The notes below the pieces were generated by a model that saw nothing but the letters and a program-made list of their open reading frames with translations, ran no database searches and had not been told where the DNA came from. The position numbers were made by a program, and so were the translations under genes. From Pelosinus sp. (GTDB lineage: Bacteria > Bacillota > Negativicutes > DSM-13327), in NCBI GenBank assembly GCA_029239675.1, contig JARBUM010000016.1:1-61972 (forward strand): DNA of 61,972 nucleotides, given 5' to 3'. Position 1 is the first letter of the stretch; the number at the start of each line of letters is the position of its first letter. Positions 24,930-33,599 of this stretch are shown one piece after another.

Positions 24930-26048
24930 TTATATTGCTAACAGTGCTGTTGTAATTTCCCGTTTCACGGAATCGGAGGTCTCACTTGCTAATGTAGCTT
25001 TAAGGACTTGTTTGGCCTTATTTCCACCAATTTTCCCTAAGGCCCATGCCGCATATTCACGGACAAGTTCCGCAGGATCTGCCATTGCTTGCGCTAAGTC
25101 TGGTATAGCGGCAGGATCGCCCAAGTTGCCTAAACCAATTGCTGCGTTACGCTGAAAATATTTTTTGTGCTTAATATAATTGTGCATAAGCGGCTGCACC
25201 CTCGTCTGATAGAAATCATCTGTCATGTGAAGAAAATTGGGTAATGTATAGTCCTTGGCAATCTGAACTAAATATTCATCATCCGGTTTCGGAGCAGATA
25301 AATTCTTATGATTGCGTGGGCATACTTCCTGACAAATGTCGCATCCATGTAATTTTGTGCCCATTTTTTCTCGAATATCATAGGGAACAAAATTACCTAC
25401 TGGACCACCATCTTGGGTAAACCAATTGTTAAAGCCAATGCAACGGAGTGGATTTAGCTTTTGTGGTTCATAAATCGCTTGTGTAGGGCAGGCTTTTATG
25501 CAGGCGTTACAGCCTTTCGGACAGCCAACCTCAAGGGTAGGGCTATCATATTCTAGTTCCTGGTCCACGATGAAGGAAGTAAGGTAAATAAAGGACCCAA
25601 GGCCCTCTGCATAAGCGAAATTATTTTTACCGAAGTTTACTATACCCGCCTTGGCTGCGACGATTCTTTCGGGCAGTATGATCCCAGTACCTACTTCGCA
25701 TCCGAGTTTTCCAAGATATTCTCTCATCAATTGAGTCCTGGCACCATGAATACGATCTGGGGGTGCATTATAACACCTTGCTTGGTAAATCCGGCCGATT
25801 TTATCGACCATTTCCTTAGGAAAATTCTTTTGTGAATAGTCAAGGACAGTGGTAATGATGGATTTAGCTGTAGGCATCTGCGAGCGTGGTTCCGCCGCAA
25901 GTGAGGCTCCTTTGGCAAAAAAGGAATACATCTCGGAGCGATTGGTTATATCGGCAATGTACTCAGGAAAGCTGTCGGCAGGAATAATACCCACCTTACT
26001 GTACCCAATATCTAAGGCATACTCTTTTATTTTGGCTGTAATTGACAT
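24930..26048 (-). CDS. queG: QueG-like epoxyqueuosine reductase with HEAT repeats
   Basis: A 372-residue cytoplasmic protein. The N-terminal DUF1730-type domain contains SIITTVLDYSQ, and a 4Fe-4S pair follows (CNACIKACPT and CDICQEVCPRN), with a C-terminal HEAT-like repeat NAAIGLGNLGDPAAIPDLAQAM. The layout matches QueG, which reduces epoxyqueuosine to queuosine in tRNA with cobalamin. QueG-like paralogues of other function exist in anaerobes, so the exact activity is not certain. It has its own promoter and a long structured leader. Confidence 0.8.
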   Translation of the reverse strand: MSITAKIKEYALDIGYSKVGIIPADSFPEYIADITNRSEMYSFFAKGASLAAEPRSQMPTAKSIITTVLDYSQKNFPKEMVDKIGRIYQARCYNAPPDRIHGARTQLMREYLGKLGCEVGTGIILPERIVAAKAGIVNFGKNNFAYAEGLGSFIYLTSFIVDQELEYDSPTLEVGCPKGCNACIKACPTQAIYEPQKLNPLRCIGFNNWFTQDGGPVGNFVPYDIREKMGTKLHGCDICQEVCPRNHKNLSAPKPDDEYLVQIAKDYTLPNFLHMTDDFYQTRVQPLMHNYIKHKKYFQRNAAIGLGNLGDPAAIPDLAQAMADPAELVREYAAWALGKIGGNKAKQVLKATLASETSDSVKREITTALLAI

Positions 26049-26106
26049 CAGTCATTCTCCTCATATATTATTTGTTAAGTGACGGTTCGATTTAGATTGA
26101 TTGTTA

Positions 26107-26223
26107 AGAACTATTTTACAAACATAAGTGCATATACACATAAAAGGCTAAAAAAAATAGTTCTGATCATTGAATTATTTTTGTCTTATACAAAAAGGAT
26201 ATTCGCAAAACGTGTATATGCAC
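26107..26223 (-). ncRNA. Structured 5' leader of the queG-like gene
   Basis: Two inverted repeats are interleaved on the minus-strand transcript: GTGCATATACAC (26223-26212) pairs with GTGTATATGCAC (26139-26128), and AGAACTATTTT (26164-26154) pairs with AAAATAGTTCT (26117-26107). The order A-B-A'-B' is that of an H-type pseudoknot or of alternative hairpins. The A arms are also near-palindromes (GTGNATATNCAC), so they might instead be two protein-binding sites. Confidence 0.45.
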
Positions 26224-26235
26224 CTATAATGAATT

Positions 26236-26264
26236 ATTATATTCATAAACATTTTGGTTGTCAA
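26236..26264 (-). promoter_or_regulatory. Promoter of the queG-like gene
   Basis: On the minus strand TTGACA (26264-26259), 17 bases, then TATAAT (26241-26236). Transcription would begin about 26229, giving a roughly 180-base leader. Confidence 0.8.
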
Positions 26265-26283
26265 GCTTAGGTGGTGAGAAATA

Positions 26284-26330
26284 AAAAAGTAGGATATACT
26301 TCATAGAATGTTCATGAGAGTATATCCTAC
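26284..26330 (-). terminator. Terminator after the ferredoxin-nitroreductase
   Basis: A 12-bp perfect stem (GTAGGATATACT / AGTATATCCTAC) with an 18-base loop is followed on the minus strand by TTTTTTATTTC. Confidence 0.85.
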
Positions 26331-26351
26331 TTATATAGAGTAAACGGCTGA

Positions 26352-27167
26352 TTACTGCCAAATTACCTGCAAAGGTTTTCGATCGACGACTCGTTTATAT
26401 GTATATTTTGGGTAGCCTACCATTATTCCGCCAGTAACGGTCATGCCTGATGGTAGTTTCAACAGGTCGAGGAGCGGCTGATAGCCTGATAAGGCACAGG
26501 CTTCAAAAAAGCCAGCCCAACATGTTCCTAGTTCAATAGTCGGCGCATATAGTTCAGCGTAAGCCAAGGAAAAGTGAGTATTGTCTCGTCCGCGGGGCAT
26601 AAAGGTTTTTGGTGCCACGGCTACCACTAGACAGGGAGCACCTCGTAGAACGCCGTCATGGTTGGTTTTGCGATATTTATTTACGATCCCCATAAAGTAT
26701 GGTGCCATGGGCGAAGCATTTTTGATTAATTCTTCCATCCAATCGATGGTGGCAGCTGTGATGGCCTTTAATGTGTCAGGGTTATCAATGACATAATAGC
26801 TTAACCCCTGGGAATTGCCGCCTGTCGGTGCCAGCCTGGCGATGTTGAGAAGTTGCAGTATTTTTTCCTTAGGCACGGATGCAGGCTTATAGCAACGGAC
26901 GGATCGTCGGGCGCGGAGAAAGGTGGCAGCGGATTTTGCATCCAATACAGGCGTTTTTTCTAGAGATATTTGATTGGACAAGGGCGCCTTCAGATTATTT
27001 AATGCTTCTCGTGGGCAGACGGCCACACAGTGACCACAAGCAATACAGTGATTTCCTGTGTCTTCCGGTCCATGCTTTCCCATATGGATAACATCCACAG
27101 GACAGACGTTAGCACAGATGCTGCAGCGGATACATTTTTCTTGATCAACTTGAATGATGGAGTCCAT
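26352..27167 (-). CDS. Nitroreductase with N-terminal 4Fe-4S ferredoxin domain
   Basis: A 271-residue fusion. Residues 1-60 hold two ferredoxin motifs (CIRCSICANVCPVD and CIACGHCVAVCP). Residues about 80-270 form an FMN-binding nitroreductase domain with RARRSVRCYKP at its start and APTGGNSQ in the FMN pocket. Such fusions in anaerobes accept electrons from ferredoxin to reduce nitro or quinone-like compounds; the substrate is unknown. It begins at ATG 27167 and ends at its own terminator. The 478-base gap upstream holds a hairpin at 27381 and the ilvD terminator only. Confidence 0.9.
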   Translation of the reverse strand: MDSIIQVDQEKCIRCSICANVCPVDVIHMGKHGPEDTGNHCIACGHCVAVCPREALNNLKAPLSNQISLEKTPVLDAKSAATFLRARRSVRCYKPASVPKEKILQLLNIARLAPTGGNSQGLSYYVIDNPDTLKAITAATIDWMEELIKNASPMAPYFMGIVNKYRKTNHDGVLRGAPCLVVAVAPKTFMPRGRDNTHFSLAYAELYAPTIELGTCWAGFFEACALSGYQPLLDLLKLPSGMTVTGGIMVGYPKYTYKRVVDRKPLQVIWQ

Positions 27168-27380
27168 ATTATGATTCCTTCTTTCTAGCGTTTTTTTCCC
27201 AAATCTTCGGCACTATTCATCTTATGCACTCGTAAAATATAGGCTGGATCAGGCCAGTAGTAGTTAGTTTGTTTATTTGCTGATGAAATATACAGTGGTG
27301 TCAATAGGCCGAAATTTAGTTTCTAATTTACTATATCATAGAAGGGAAGCTAGTAGTAGAGTCTTATACGACATGGAGAA

Positions 27381-27422
27381 GACTTTATTCAGGTAGAGTT
27401 TAAAATTCACCTGAATAAAGTC
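27381..27422. other. 14-bp perfect hairpin in an intergenic gap
   Basis: GACTTTATTCAGGT and its complement flank a 14-base loop. No T-run on either side. Confidence 0.5.
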
Positions 27423-27574
27423 GCATTTATCTAGAGACTTAGCCGCTCTTAATTCCCACTTGTATAAGTGCAGCTTGGGTCCGAAGACATTAGAGTGAAT
27501 TTAGTTCGAGTTCTACAGTCTGTTAAGGAGATAGAAGATGCAAGTCTTAGAGCGAATTGGTCATCGGATAAATG

Positions 27575-27620
27575 GGAAAGAAGGTCCTGTCAGGCAATTG
27601 CCATGACAGGACCTTCTGGT
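27575..27620 (-). terminator. Terminator after ilvD
   Basis: A perfect 14-bp stem (arms 27579-27592 and 27604-27617, core AAGGTCCTGTCA) with an 11-base loop; the minus-strand trailer is T-rich but interrupted (TTCTTTCCC). Confidence 0.7.
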
Positions 27621-27645
27621 ATGTCTAAAAGATGAAAGGGTTTTC

Positions 27646-29298
27646 TTACTTTAACACGGCACCTGTGTTAGCTGATGTGACGAGACGGGCATAGCGAGAA
27701 AGATAACCGGTTTTAATTTTTGGCTCGGGCTGGATCCAATTTTTACGACGTACAGCCATTTCTTCATCGCTAATATTCAAGACCAAGGTGCGCTTAGGAA
27801 TATTAATGGAAATCACATCACCATTTTCAACGAGAGCAATGGGACCTCCTTCCATCGCTTCTGGTGAAACATGACCGATACAGGCTCCCTGAGTAGCGCC
27901 GCTGAAACGTCCATCAGTGAGCAGGGCTACTTTTAATCCCATTCCAGTAATAATGGCAGTTGGGTTTAGCATTTCTTTCATGCCAGGACCGCCTTTTGGT
28001 CCTTCATAGCGAATAATAACCACTTCGCCATCTTTTACTTGTTTGGCTAGTAGGGATTCAATGACAGCCTCTTCGGAATCAAAGACATGGGCAGGACCTT
28101 CGAATACCAGCATATGTTCCTGAACCGCACTTTCTTTAACAATGGCGTTGTCGGGAGCAAGATTGCCAGATAGCACAGCAATGCCCCCTGTTTTCCGATA
28201 GGGGTTATCGATCGTATGAATGACATCTTCACGCGTAATTTCAGCATTGGCAAGGCGATCTTCTAATACTCCTGTTATGGTTAAGGCATCTGTATGGATT
28301 ACACCCGCATTGGCGAGTTCTTTCATGACAGCACTAATACCACCAGCCTCGTTCAAGTCTTGCATATGGTGAGTTCCACTAGGGCTTAATTTTGTGATAT
28401 AAGGTGTTCTAGCACTGATGCTTTCGAAAAGGGATAGAGGTAGAGGAAGGCCAGCCTCATGAGCAATGGCAGTAAGGTGCAATACGGTATTGGAGGAACC
28501 TCCGATTCCCATATCCACTGCAATGGCATTTTCAAAGGCTTTACTTGTCATGATATCTCGGGGGCGAATATTATTTTTGATTAAGTTCATGATTACGGCG
28601 CCTGCTTTTTTGGCAAGGGTTTTTCGTGCTCCTGTATAGGCGGCAGGAATGGTACCGTTGCCGGGAAGTCCCATGCCTAGTACTTCTGTTAGACAGTTCA
28701 TAGTATTCGCGGTAAACAGTCCAGCACAGGAACCACAGCCAGGACAAGCCGATTTTTCCATGGTGTCAAGTTCATCAGCGCTGATTTTTCCTGCTTCAAA
28801 TTTTCCTGCGGCTTCAAACATAGTACTTACGCTAATGTCTTTACCCTGATAGCGTCCCGCCAACATAGGACCACCGCTAACCACTACGCAAGGAATATTG
28901 ATTCTTGCAGCTGCCATGAGCATAGCAGGTACAATTTTATCACAGTTGGGGACAAGGATTAAACCGTCAAAAGCATGACCACCAGCCACAGCTTCAATTG
29001 AGTCGGCAATGAGTTCACGACTAGGCAGAGGGTATTTCATACCCTTATGTCCCATGGCAATCCCATCGCAAATGCCGATGGCAGGAAACTCCATCGGAGT
29101 TCCACCTGCAGCCGCAACTCCGAGTTTGGCAGCTTGTACGATGTCTTTTAGGTGTCCATGTCCAGGAATAATTTCGTTGAAGGAATTGACAATCCCAATA
29201 AGTGGCTTATTTAAGTCGTCCTGATCATATCCCATGGCATAAAATAATGAACGGTGGGCTGCTCTGGTTGAACCTTTTTTTACAATGTTACTATTCAT
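27646..29298 (-). CDS. ilvD: Dihydroxy-acid dehydratase
   Basis: A 550-residue enzyme converting dihydroxy-acids to 2-keto acids in valine, isoleucine and leucine biosynthesis. Conserved elements: [13 protein letters not shown] near the N-terminus, [12 protein letters not shown] and [18 protein letters not shown] for the iron-sulfur cluster, and [17 protein letters not shown] near the C-terminus. Length and order are those of complete IlvD. GGAGG lies just before the ATG. It is alone here rather than in an ilv operon and is controlled by a T-box leader. Confidence 0.97.
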   Translation of the reverse strand: MNSNIVKKGSTRAAHRSLFYAMGYDQDDLNKPLIGIVNSFNEIIPGHGHLKDIVQAAKLGVAAAGGTPMEFPAIGICDGIAMGHKGMKYPLPSRELIADSIEAVAGGHAFDGLILVPNCDKIVPAMLMAAARINIPCVVVSGGPMLAGRYQGKDISVSTMFEAAGKFEAGKISADELDTMEKSACPGCGSCAGLFTANTMNCLTEVLGMGLPGNGTIPAAYTGARKTLAKKAGAVIMNLIKNNIRPRDIMTSKAFENAIAVDMGIGGSSNTVLHLTAIAHEAGLPLPLSLFESISARTPYITKLSPSGTHHMQDLNEAGGISAVMKELANAGVIHTDALTITGVLEDRLANAEITREDVIHTIDNPYRKTGGIAVLSGNLAPDNAIVKESAVQEHMLVFEGPAHVFDSEEAVIESLLAKQVKDGEVVIIRYEGPKGGPGMKEMLNPTAIITGMGLKVALLTDGRFSGATQGACIGHVSPEAMEGGPIALVENGDVISINIPKRTLVLNISDEEMAVRRKNWIQPEPKIKTGYLSRYARLVTSANTGAVLK

Positions 29299-29324
29299 AA
29301 GAAGAGCCTCCTTTTAATCTTAGG

Positions 29325-29605
29325 TAAAAAAAATAAACCCACGCCTCCTAGAAAAGGGGCAAGAGGTTTCTCTCGCGGTACCACCCTTGTTGTATTCACC
29401 TGTTGTGAATACATCTCATCAGGTCTATTATAAACCCTAGCAAGATAACGGATGCGTTCATAAGAACTGATTCCGGCGCAGCTTACTCTGATTTTCAGCT
29501 TTGCAGTTCAGGAGTGACTCAGAAAATACATATGTTACCGGCTCTCACCTTACCCGGTTCTCTGAAACATAGTGGTACTTCTCTCTCTCCGTCATTACTT
29601 TTAAA
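29325..29605 (-). ncRNA. T-box leader of ilvD (predicted valine specifier)
   Basis: On the minus strand, the hallmark AAGGGTGGTACCGCG (29391-29377) lies before a terminator whose arms span CCTCTTGCCCC / AGGAGGCG. Stem I contains the AGAGA motif and a GGTGAGAGCC distal loop; on its 3' side GAGTCACTCCTGA reads as specifier GTC (Val) followed by the usual A. The UGGU of the T-box would pair with a tRNA ending ACCA, as in tRNA-Val. Uncharged tRNA would stabilise the antiterminator and turn ilvD on. Confidence 0.9.
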
Positions 29606-29636
29606 AGTGTAAAGTTGTGATCTTATTATAAGATTT

Positions 29637-29664
29637 ATTATAATAGAAAAATAAAATATGTCAA
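29637..29664 (-). promoter_or_regulatory. Promoter of the ilvD T-box transcript
   Basis: On the minus strand TTGACA (29664-29659), 16 bases, then TATAAT (29642-29637), about 30 bases upstream of the T-box. Confidence 0.8.
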
Positions 29665-29835
29665 CACTAAAAATACAAAGCTACACATTCAAGATACCTT
29701 GCGTAACAATAAGGGCAAATATTATGGAATGTATTTATGCTTTTGTACTAAAACGCTATGAATTCTATAAAATTTCTAGAGAAAGAATAAAATTTCCCAT
29801 AAAAAATTACAAAGTTTGCAAAAAAAATGCTAAAA

Positions 29836-29849
29836 CTTGATATAGATCA
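29836..29849 (+). promoter_or_regulatory. FNR-like box before the sulfite/nitrite-reductase-like gene
   Basis: TTGAT-ATAG-ATCAC matches the FNR/Crp consensus TTGAT-N4-ATCAA at 9 of 10 positions. A -10-like TAAGAT at 29872-29877 would place the box centre at about -41.5, the class II activation position. The Crp/Fnr protein at 973 is one possible binder. Confidence 0.55.
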
Positions 29850-29905
29850 CAGATAAGATATCAACTATCGGGTAAGATAAAGATAATATTTGAGGAGGTG
29901 GCACA

Positions 29906-30862
29906 ATGTTACCTAAAGGTGCTAATTTACAAAAAATTAATAATGGTAATCGTACATATGCAATCACGCCCCATTTGCCTGGAGGTTTTATAAAACCTGA
30001 CGTAATGAGAAAATATGCTGATATAGCGGAAAAGTATCATGGTGTTATGAAACTAACGTCCGCTCAGCGTGTTATGATCACAGGTCTTAAAGCAGAGGAT
30101 ATTGATAAAATTTGGGAAGAGCTAGGCATGCAGCCTGCTATGGGTTTTGCCAATTGTGTACGCAGTATAAAGATCTGTCCTGGTAATATTTTCTGTAAGA
30201 GAGGTAAGCAGGATAGTATTAAATTGGGGATGGAACTCGACAAGCTATATCATAAGAAGGAAATGCCATCCCGCATGAAATTTGGCGTGGCTGGCTGTCA
30301 GAATTCTTGCTCTGAAGTACATGTAAAGGATATTGGCGTTATGGGCACCGATATCGGCTGGGATATTTATGTAGGTGGTACTGCTGGTTCTCATCCCCGT
30401 TTAGCAAATCTGTTAATTGAAGGTTTGGAGTATGAGGAGGTACTACGTATTGTAGGTGTTATTGTTGACTATTATCAGAAAAATGCTGATATTGAGCGGA
30501 TGGGGCAATTTATTGATCGTGTTGGCTTTAAAAAATTTAGAGCCGATGTATTAGCCTCTTTTTATCAAGGTGTGAGTCAAACGACACAGCCTTTAGTGCC
30601 TCAATCTCCAGAGGGGAAAGTCATTGTACCTGTAGCGGGTGGTCTCACTGAAGGTACGTTAGTATTGGGCGACAAAATTACCGAGGATAGTGTAATTAGT
30701 GATATTATTCGGGTCTATCCACAAACGGTTCCTGTATTCCGTTCCTTGGGAATGGGATGTCTCGGATGTCCGTCTGCTACAGGAGAAGCGCTAAGTAAAG
30801 CGGCAGGTATTCATGGTCTTGAGGTAAACGAAATTCTAGCAGCGTTAAATAAAGTAATTTAG
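29906..30862 (+). CDS. Nitrite/sulfite reductase-like protein fused to DUF1858
   Basis: A 318-residue protein. Residues about 1-60 form the ferredoxin-like N-terminal half, 80-210 the siroheme/4Fe-4S domain with ICPGNIFCKRG (C-x5-C) and VAGCQNSCSE (C-x3-C), the cluster-ligand pattern. Residues about 250-318 form a DUF1858 domain (VISDIIRVYPQTVPVFRSLG then GCLGCPS). It is shorter than assimilatory enzymes and probably acts as an anaerobic low-molecular-weight sulfite reductase-like protein. Preceded by GAGGAGG and by an FNR-like box. The next gene follows after 13 bases. Confidence 0.88.
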   Translation: MLPKGANLQKINNGNRTYAITPHLPGGFIKPDVMRKYADIAEKYHGVMKLTSAQRVMITGLKAEDIDKIWEELGMQPAMGFANCVRSIKICPGNIFCKRGKQDSIKLGMELDKLYHKKEMPSRMKFGVAGCQNSCSEVHVKDIGVMGTDIGWDIYVGGTAGSHPRLANLLIEGLEYEEVLRIVGVIVDYYQKNADIERMGQFIDRVGFKKFRADVLASFYQGVSQTTQPLVPQSPEGKVIVPVAGGLTEGTLVLGDKITEDSVISDIIRVYPQTVPVFRSLGMGCLGCPSATGEALSKAAGIHGLEVNEILAALNKVI

Positions 30863-30875
30863 GAGGAATTCATAA

Positions 30876-31547
30876 ATGAGTGCATTCTTAGGTCATATTC
30901 ACTACTGGTTATATCATAAAATAGGGCGGGTTGCAGAACGAGAACAATTGATTTTTCAAAAGGCTGAGGAAATGTGTGGAGCTACAGCAGAAGAACTCCA
31001 GTCCCAGGTTTGGCAAATTTATGGTCAACCTTTGCCTGATACAGAACTTGGAGAATTAATTGATCATACGAATATCCATGGCTGGCTACAACGCCAGGTT
31101 ACGATTGCAGAAACGCGAGAAGCTGCATTTATTAAAGAGCTAATTGATACTTGCGGTGGTACTGCTCAGAATATCGTATTAGATGCTTTCGCTGAGCATG
31201 GCAAGCTGTGTGGTGAACATGCTAAGGCGCAAGGAAAATATGACGCTGAAACAGCGGGTGGTCTCTATCAAGCAATTAATGACTATTTGCTGAATGGAAT
31301 GCCTTGTGATCAAGGTGATGCAGTGACGGTTAATGAGGCGGATAAGGTAATTTGGGAAGGGGATACTTGCCTTCAGGAACGGAATTGGATAAAAGCAGGT
31401 GTAGATAAAGTCTTCATGAAAGAATGTTATCAAAAGTGGTTCGCTGGTTTTGTCACAGCGTTAAATACTGCCTTTGGTTATAAGCAGACAGCAGATACCC
31501 TTAAAGGCGATAAAGTAAATAGACACGAAATTGTGAAACAAGCATAA
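30876..31547 (+). CDS. Unknown protein downstream of the siroheme reductase-like gene
   Basis: A 223-residue soluble protein with Cys spread through the sequence (EEMCGATA, DTCGGTAQN, KLCGEH, GMPCDQGD, DTCLQERNW, KECYQKW). The C-terminal pattern of Cys-x-GD and GDKVNRHE faintly recalls the L-2-amino-thiazoline-4-carboxylate hydrolase family, but this is weak. It is translationally close (13 bases) to the siroheme protein with its own AGGAGG, so it probably serves the same redox pathway. Followed by a terminator. Confidence 0.7.
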   Translation: MSAFLGHIHYWLYHKIGRVAEREQLIFQKAEEMCGATAEELQSQVWQIYGQPLPDTELGELIDHTNIHGWLQRQVTIAETREAAFIKELIDTCGGTAQNIVLDAFAEHGKLCGEHAKAQGKYDAETAGGLYQAINDYLLNGMPCDQGDAVTVNEADKVIWEGDTCLQERNWIKAGVDKVFMKECYQKWFAGFVTALNTAFGYKQTADTLKGDKVNRHEIVKQA

Positions 31548-31557
31548 GTACAAAAGA

Positions 31558-31597
31558 ACAATAAGGATTGCCATATTTTCTGGCAGTCCTTATTTTG
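31558..31597 (+). terminator. Intrinsic terminator
   Basis: AATAAGGA(T)TGCCA and TGGCA(G)TCCTTATT form a 14-bp stem with a 7-base loop, then TTTT. Confidence 0.88.
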
Positions 31598-31606
31598 GTA
31601 TCTTAC

Positions 31607-31717
31607 TTTAGAAGTTTTTGAGAAAAAGAAACCGTTTAAGCACGAAGAACACGAAGGAATAGTAGGATTAGTTTCTATTCTTCGCAGTCTTCGTGTCTTC
31701 GCGGTTCAAATTTCTTT
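31607..31717. repeat. CACGAAG-type intergenic repeat (copy 1)
   Basis: Begins CTTTAGAAGTTTTTGAG then a loosely palindromic block with AAGCACGAAGAACACGAAG on one side and CTTCGTGTCTTCGCGG on the other. It directly follows a terminator. Its start resembles those of the two repeats at 58382 and 61382, and the CACGAAG blocks recall dispersed repeats common in bacterial intergenic DNA. Confidence 0.55.
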
Positions 31718-31845
31718 TTAAAAAGAATAAGAAATAAGAGTATATAGTAGGATAATAATTGACATTTTAGATATGTAACCATATAGTAATAGAAGAGTAA
31801 ATTTGTGTAGAGCAGCTATGAGTGTAGGGGGTTTTTTACGATATA

Positions 31846-33453
31846 ATGGAAGATTTACAAATGACGATTAATAAACGGCGGACATTCGCCATTATTTCCC
31901 ATCCGGATGCTGGGAAAACTACATTAACTGAAAAATTATTGTTATACGGTGGTGCCATTCGCTTGGCAGGCTCGGTAAAATCTCGTAAGGCGGCAAAACA
32001 TGCTGTTTCTGACTGGATGGAGATTGAAAAACAAAGAGGTATATCTGTAACCTCAAGTGTATTGCAATTTGATTATGATGGATACCGGGTTAATATTTTG
32101 GACACACCTGGTCACCAAGATTTTAGTGAAGATACTTACCGGACCCTTATGGCAGCTGATAGCGCGGTTATGCTGATCGATGTGGCTAAAGGGGTCGAGG
32201 ATCAGACGAAAAAGTTATTTCATGTGTGCCGTCAACGGGGTATTCCTGTATTTACCTTTGTCAATAAGCTAGATCGTTATGGCAAGAGTCCTTTTGAGTT
32301 AATGGAAGAGATTGAGCAGGTCTTAGGGATACGAGCTTACCCGATGAATTGGCCTGTGGGAATAGACGGTAGCTATGTAGGTGTTTATAACCGCCAACAG
32401 GCACAAGTTGAATTGTTTGCCAAAGATGGCGCACATGGTCAGTCTGTATTGCCTTCCACTATGGGGAGTGTTAGTGATCCTGCTTTTCGTGATCTTTTGG
32501 GGGAAAATGTTCATTCCGCATTATGCGAAGATATTGAACTTCTAGACATGGCTGGCGATGCTTTTGATTATGATCAAGTGGCGGCTGGTGAACTTACACC
32601 CATGTTTTTTGGTAGTGCTATGACCAATTTTGGTGTACGACCTTTTCTCGAAGAGTTTTTGAAGCTAGCACCTGCTCCTGTGGCTAGGATCTCCAGTGAA
32701 GGGGAAATCGACCCGGCAAGTGAAGCTTTCTCAGCCTTTGTTTTTAAGATTCAGGCAAATATGAATCCTGCTCATCGCGATCGCTTGGCTTTCATTCGTA
32801 TATGTTCAGGTAAATTTACTAGAGGGATGTCCGTTTATCATGCTCAGTCAGGTAAGGTCATTAAATTGGCTCAGCCTCAGCAGTTCTTGGCACAAGAGCG
32901 TACCATTATTGATGAAGCTTATCCAGGGGATATTATCGGTTTGTTTGATCCTGGTATTTTTGGTATTGGAGATACCTTGTGTCCAGATGGTGGTGCTAGG
33001 TTTACCTTCCAGGACTTTCCTGTATTTCCTCCAGAACAGTTTGCCAAGGTACAGCCTAAGGACACAATGAAGCGGAAACAGTTTGTTAAGGGTATGACCC
33101 AATTGACCCAGGAAGGGGCTGTTCAGGTTTTCCGCCAGAGTGATTTTGCATCAGAGGCCTTCATTATTGGTGTGGTTGGTTCATTGCAATTTGAAGTATT
33201 AGAGTATCGCTTGAAAAATGAGTATGGTGTAGAATTGCTCATGGATCGTTTATCTTTTAGTGTGGCTCGCTGGTTAGTGGGCGAGGAAAAAGATATTAAT
33301 TCGATGAAAAGCATTGATAGCGGTATGATGATTCGTGACATCAAGGATCGTCCTGTGCTTTTATTAAGTAATGAATGGGCAATTCGCTGGGTAAGTGAAC
33401 GTAATCCTGGTGTTGAATTCTTAGAAACTCCGCCAAATTCTACGGAAATTTAA
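31846..33453 (+). CDS. prfC: Peptide chain release factor 3
   Basis: A 535-residue translational GTPase that recycles RF1/RF2 after termination. G-domain motifs: SHPDAGKTTLTEKL (P-loop), DTPGHQDFSED (G3) and VNKLDR (G4); the RF3 feature GISVTSSVLQF follows. Later domains II and III include QLTQEGAVQVF and GSLQFEVLEYRLKNEYGVEL. Length is the usual about 530. Start ATG 31846; the SD AGGGGG is 14 bases upstream, so a start a few codons later is possible. Confidence 0.95.
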   Translation: MEDLQMTINKRRTFAIISHPDAGKTTLTEKLLLYGGAIRLAGSVKSRKAAKHAVSDWMEIEKQRGISVTSSVLQFDYDGYRVNILDTPGHQDFSEDTYRTLMAADSAVMLIDVAKGVEDQTKKLFHVCRQRGIPVFTFVNKLDRYGKSPFELMEEIEQVLGIRAYPMNWPVGIDGSYVGVYNRQQAQVELFAKDGAHGQSVLPSTMGSVSDPAFRDLLGENVHSALCEDIELLDMAGDAFDYDQVAAGELTPMFFGSAMTNFGVRPFLEEFLKLAPAPVARISSEGEIDPASEAFSAFVFKIQANMNPAHRDRLAFIRICSGKFTRGMSVYHAQSGKVIKLAQPQQFLAQERTIIDEAYPGDIIGLFDPGIFGIGDTLCPDGGARFTFQDFPVFPPEQFAKVQPKDTMKRKQFVKGMTQLTQEGAVQVFRQSDFASEAFIIGVVGSLQFEVLEYRLKNEYGVELLMDRLSFSVARWLVGEEKDINSMKSIDSGMMIRDIKDRPVLLLSNEWAIRWVSERNPGVEFLETPPNSTEI

Positions 33454-33501
33454 TATACGCCTCAAAGTCGGCAAAATGCTGATTTTGAGGCGTATTTATT
33501 T
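33454..33501 (+). terminator. Intrinsic terminator after prfC
   Basis: ATACGCCTCAAA and TTTGAGGCGTAT form a 12-bp stem ending in TTATTT. Confidence 0.85.
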
Positions 33502-33599
33502 GGTGGGAAGTGCCGCTGGAATACATTGACAATAGGGGATGCATGTTATACTCTGAAATAGAGCAGAATATGACGATGTTAGTGGGATGGTGATAACAA

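Noticed and set aside
26079..26270. 63-codon plus-strand ORF in the queG-like leader
   Set aside because: It is antisense to the structured leader and promoter and lacks an SD.
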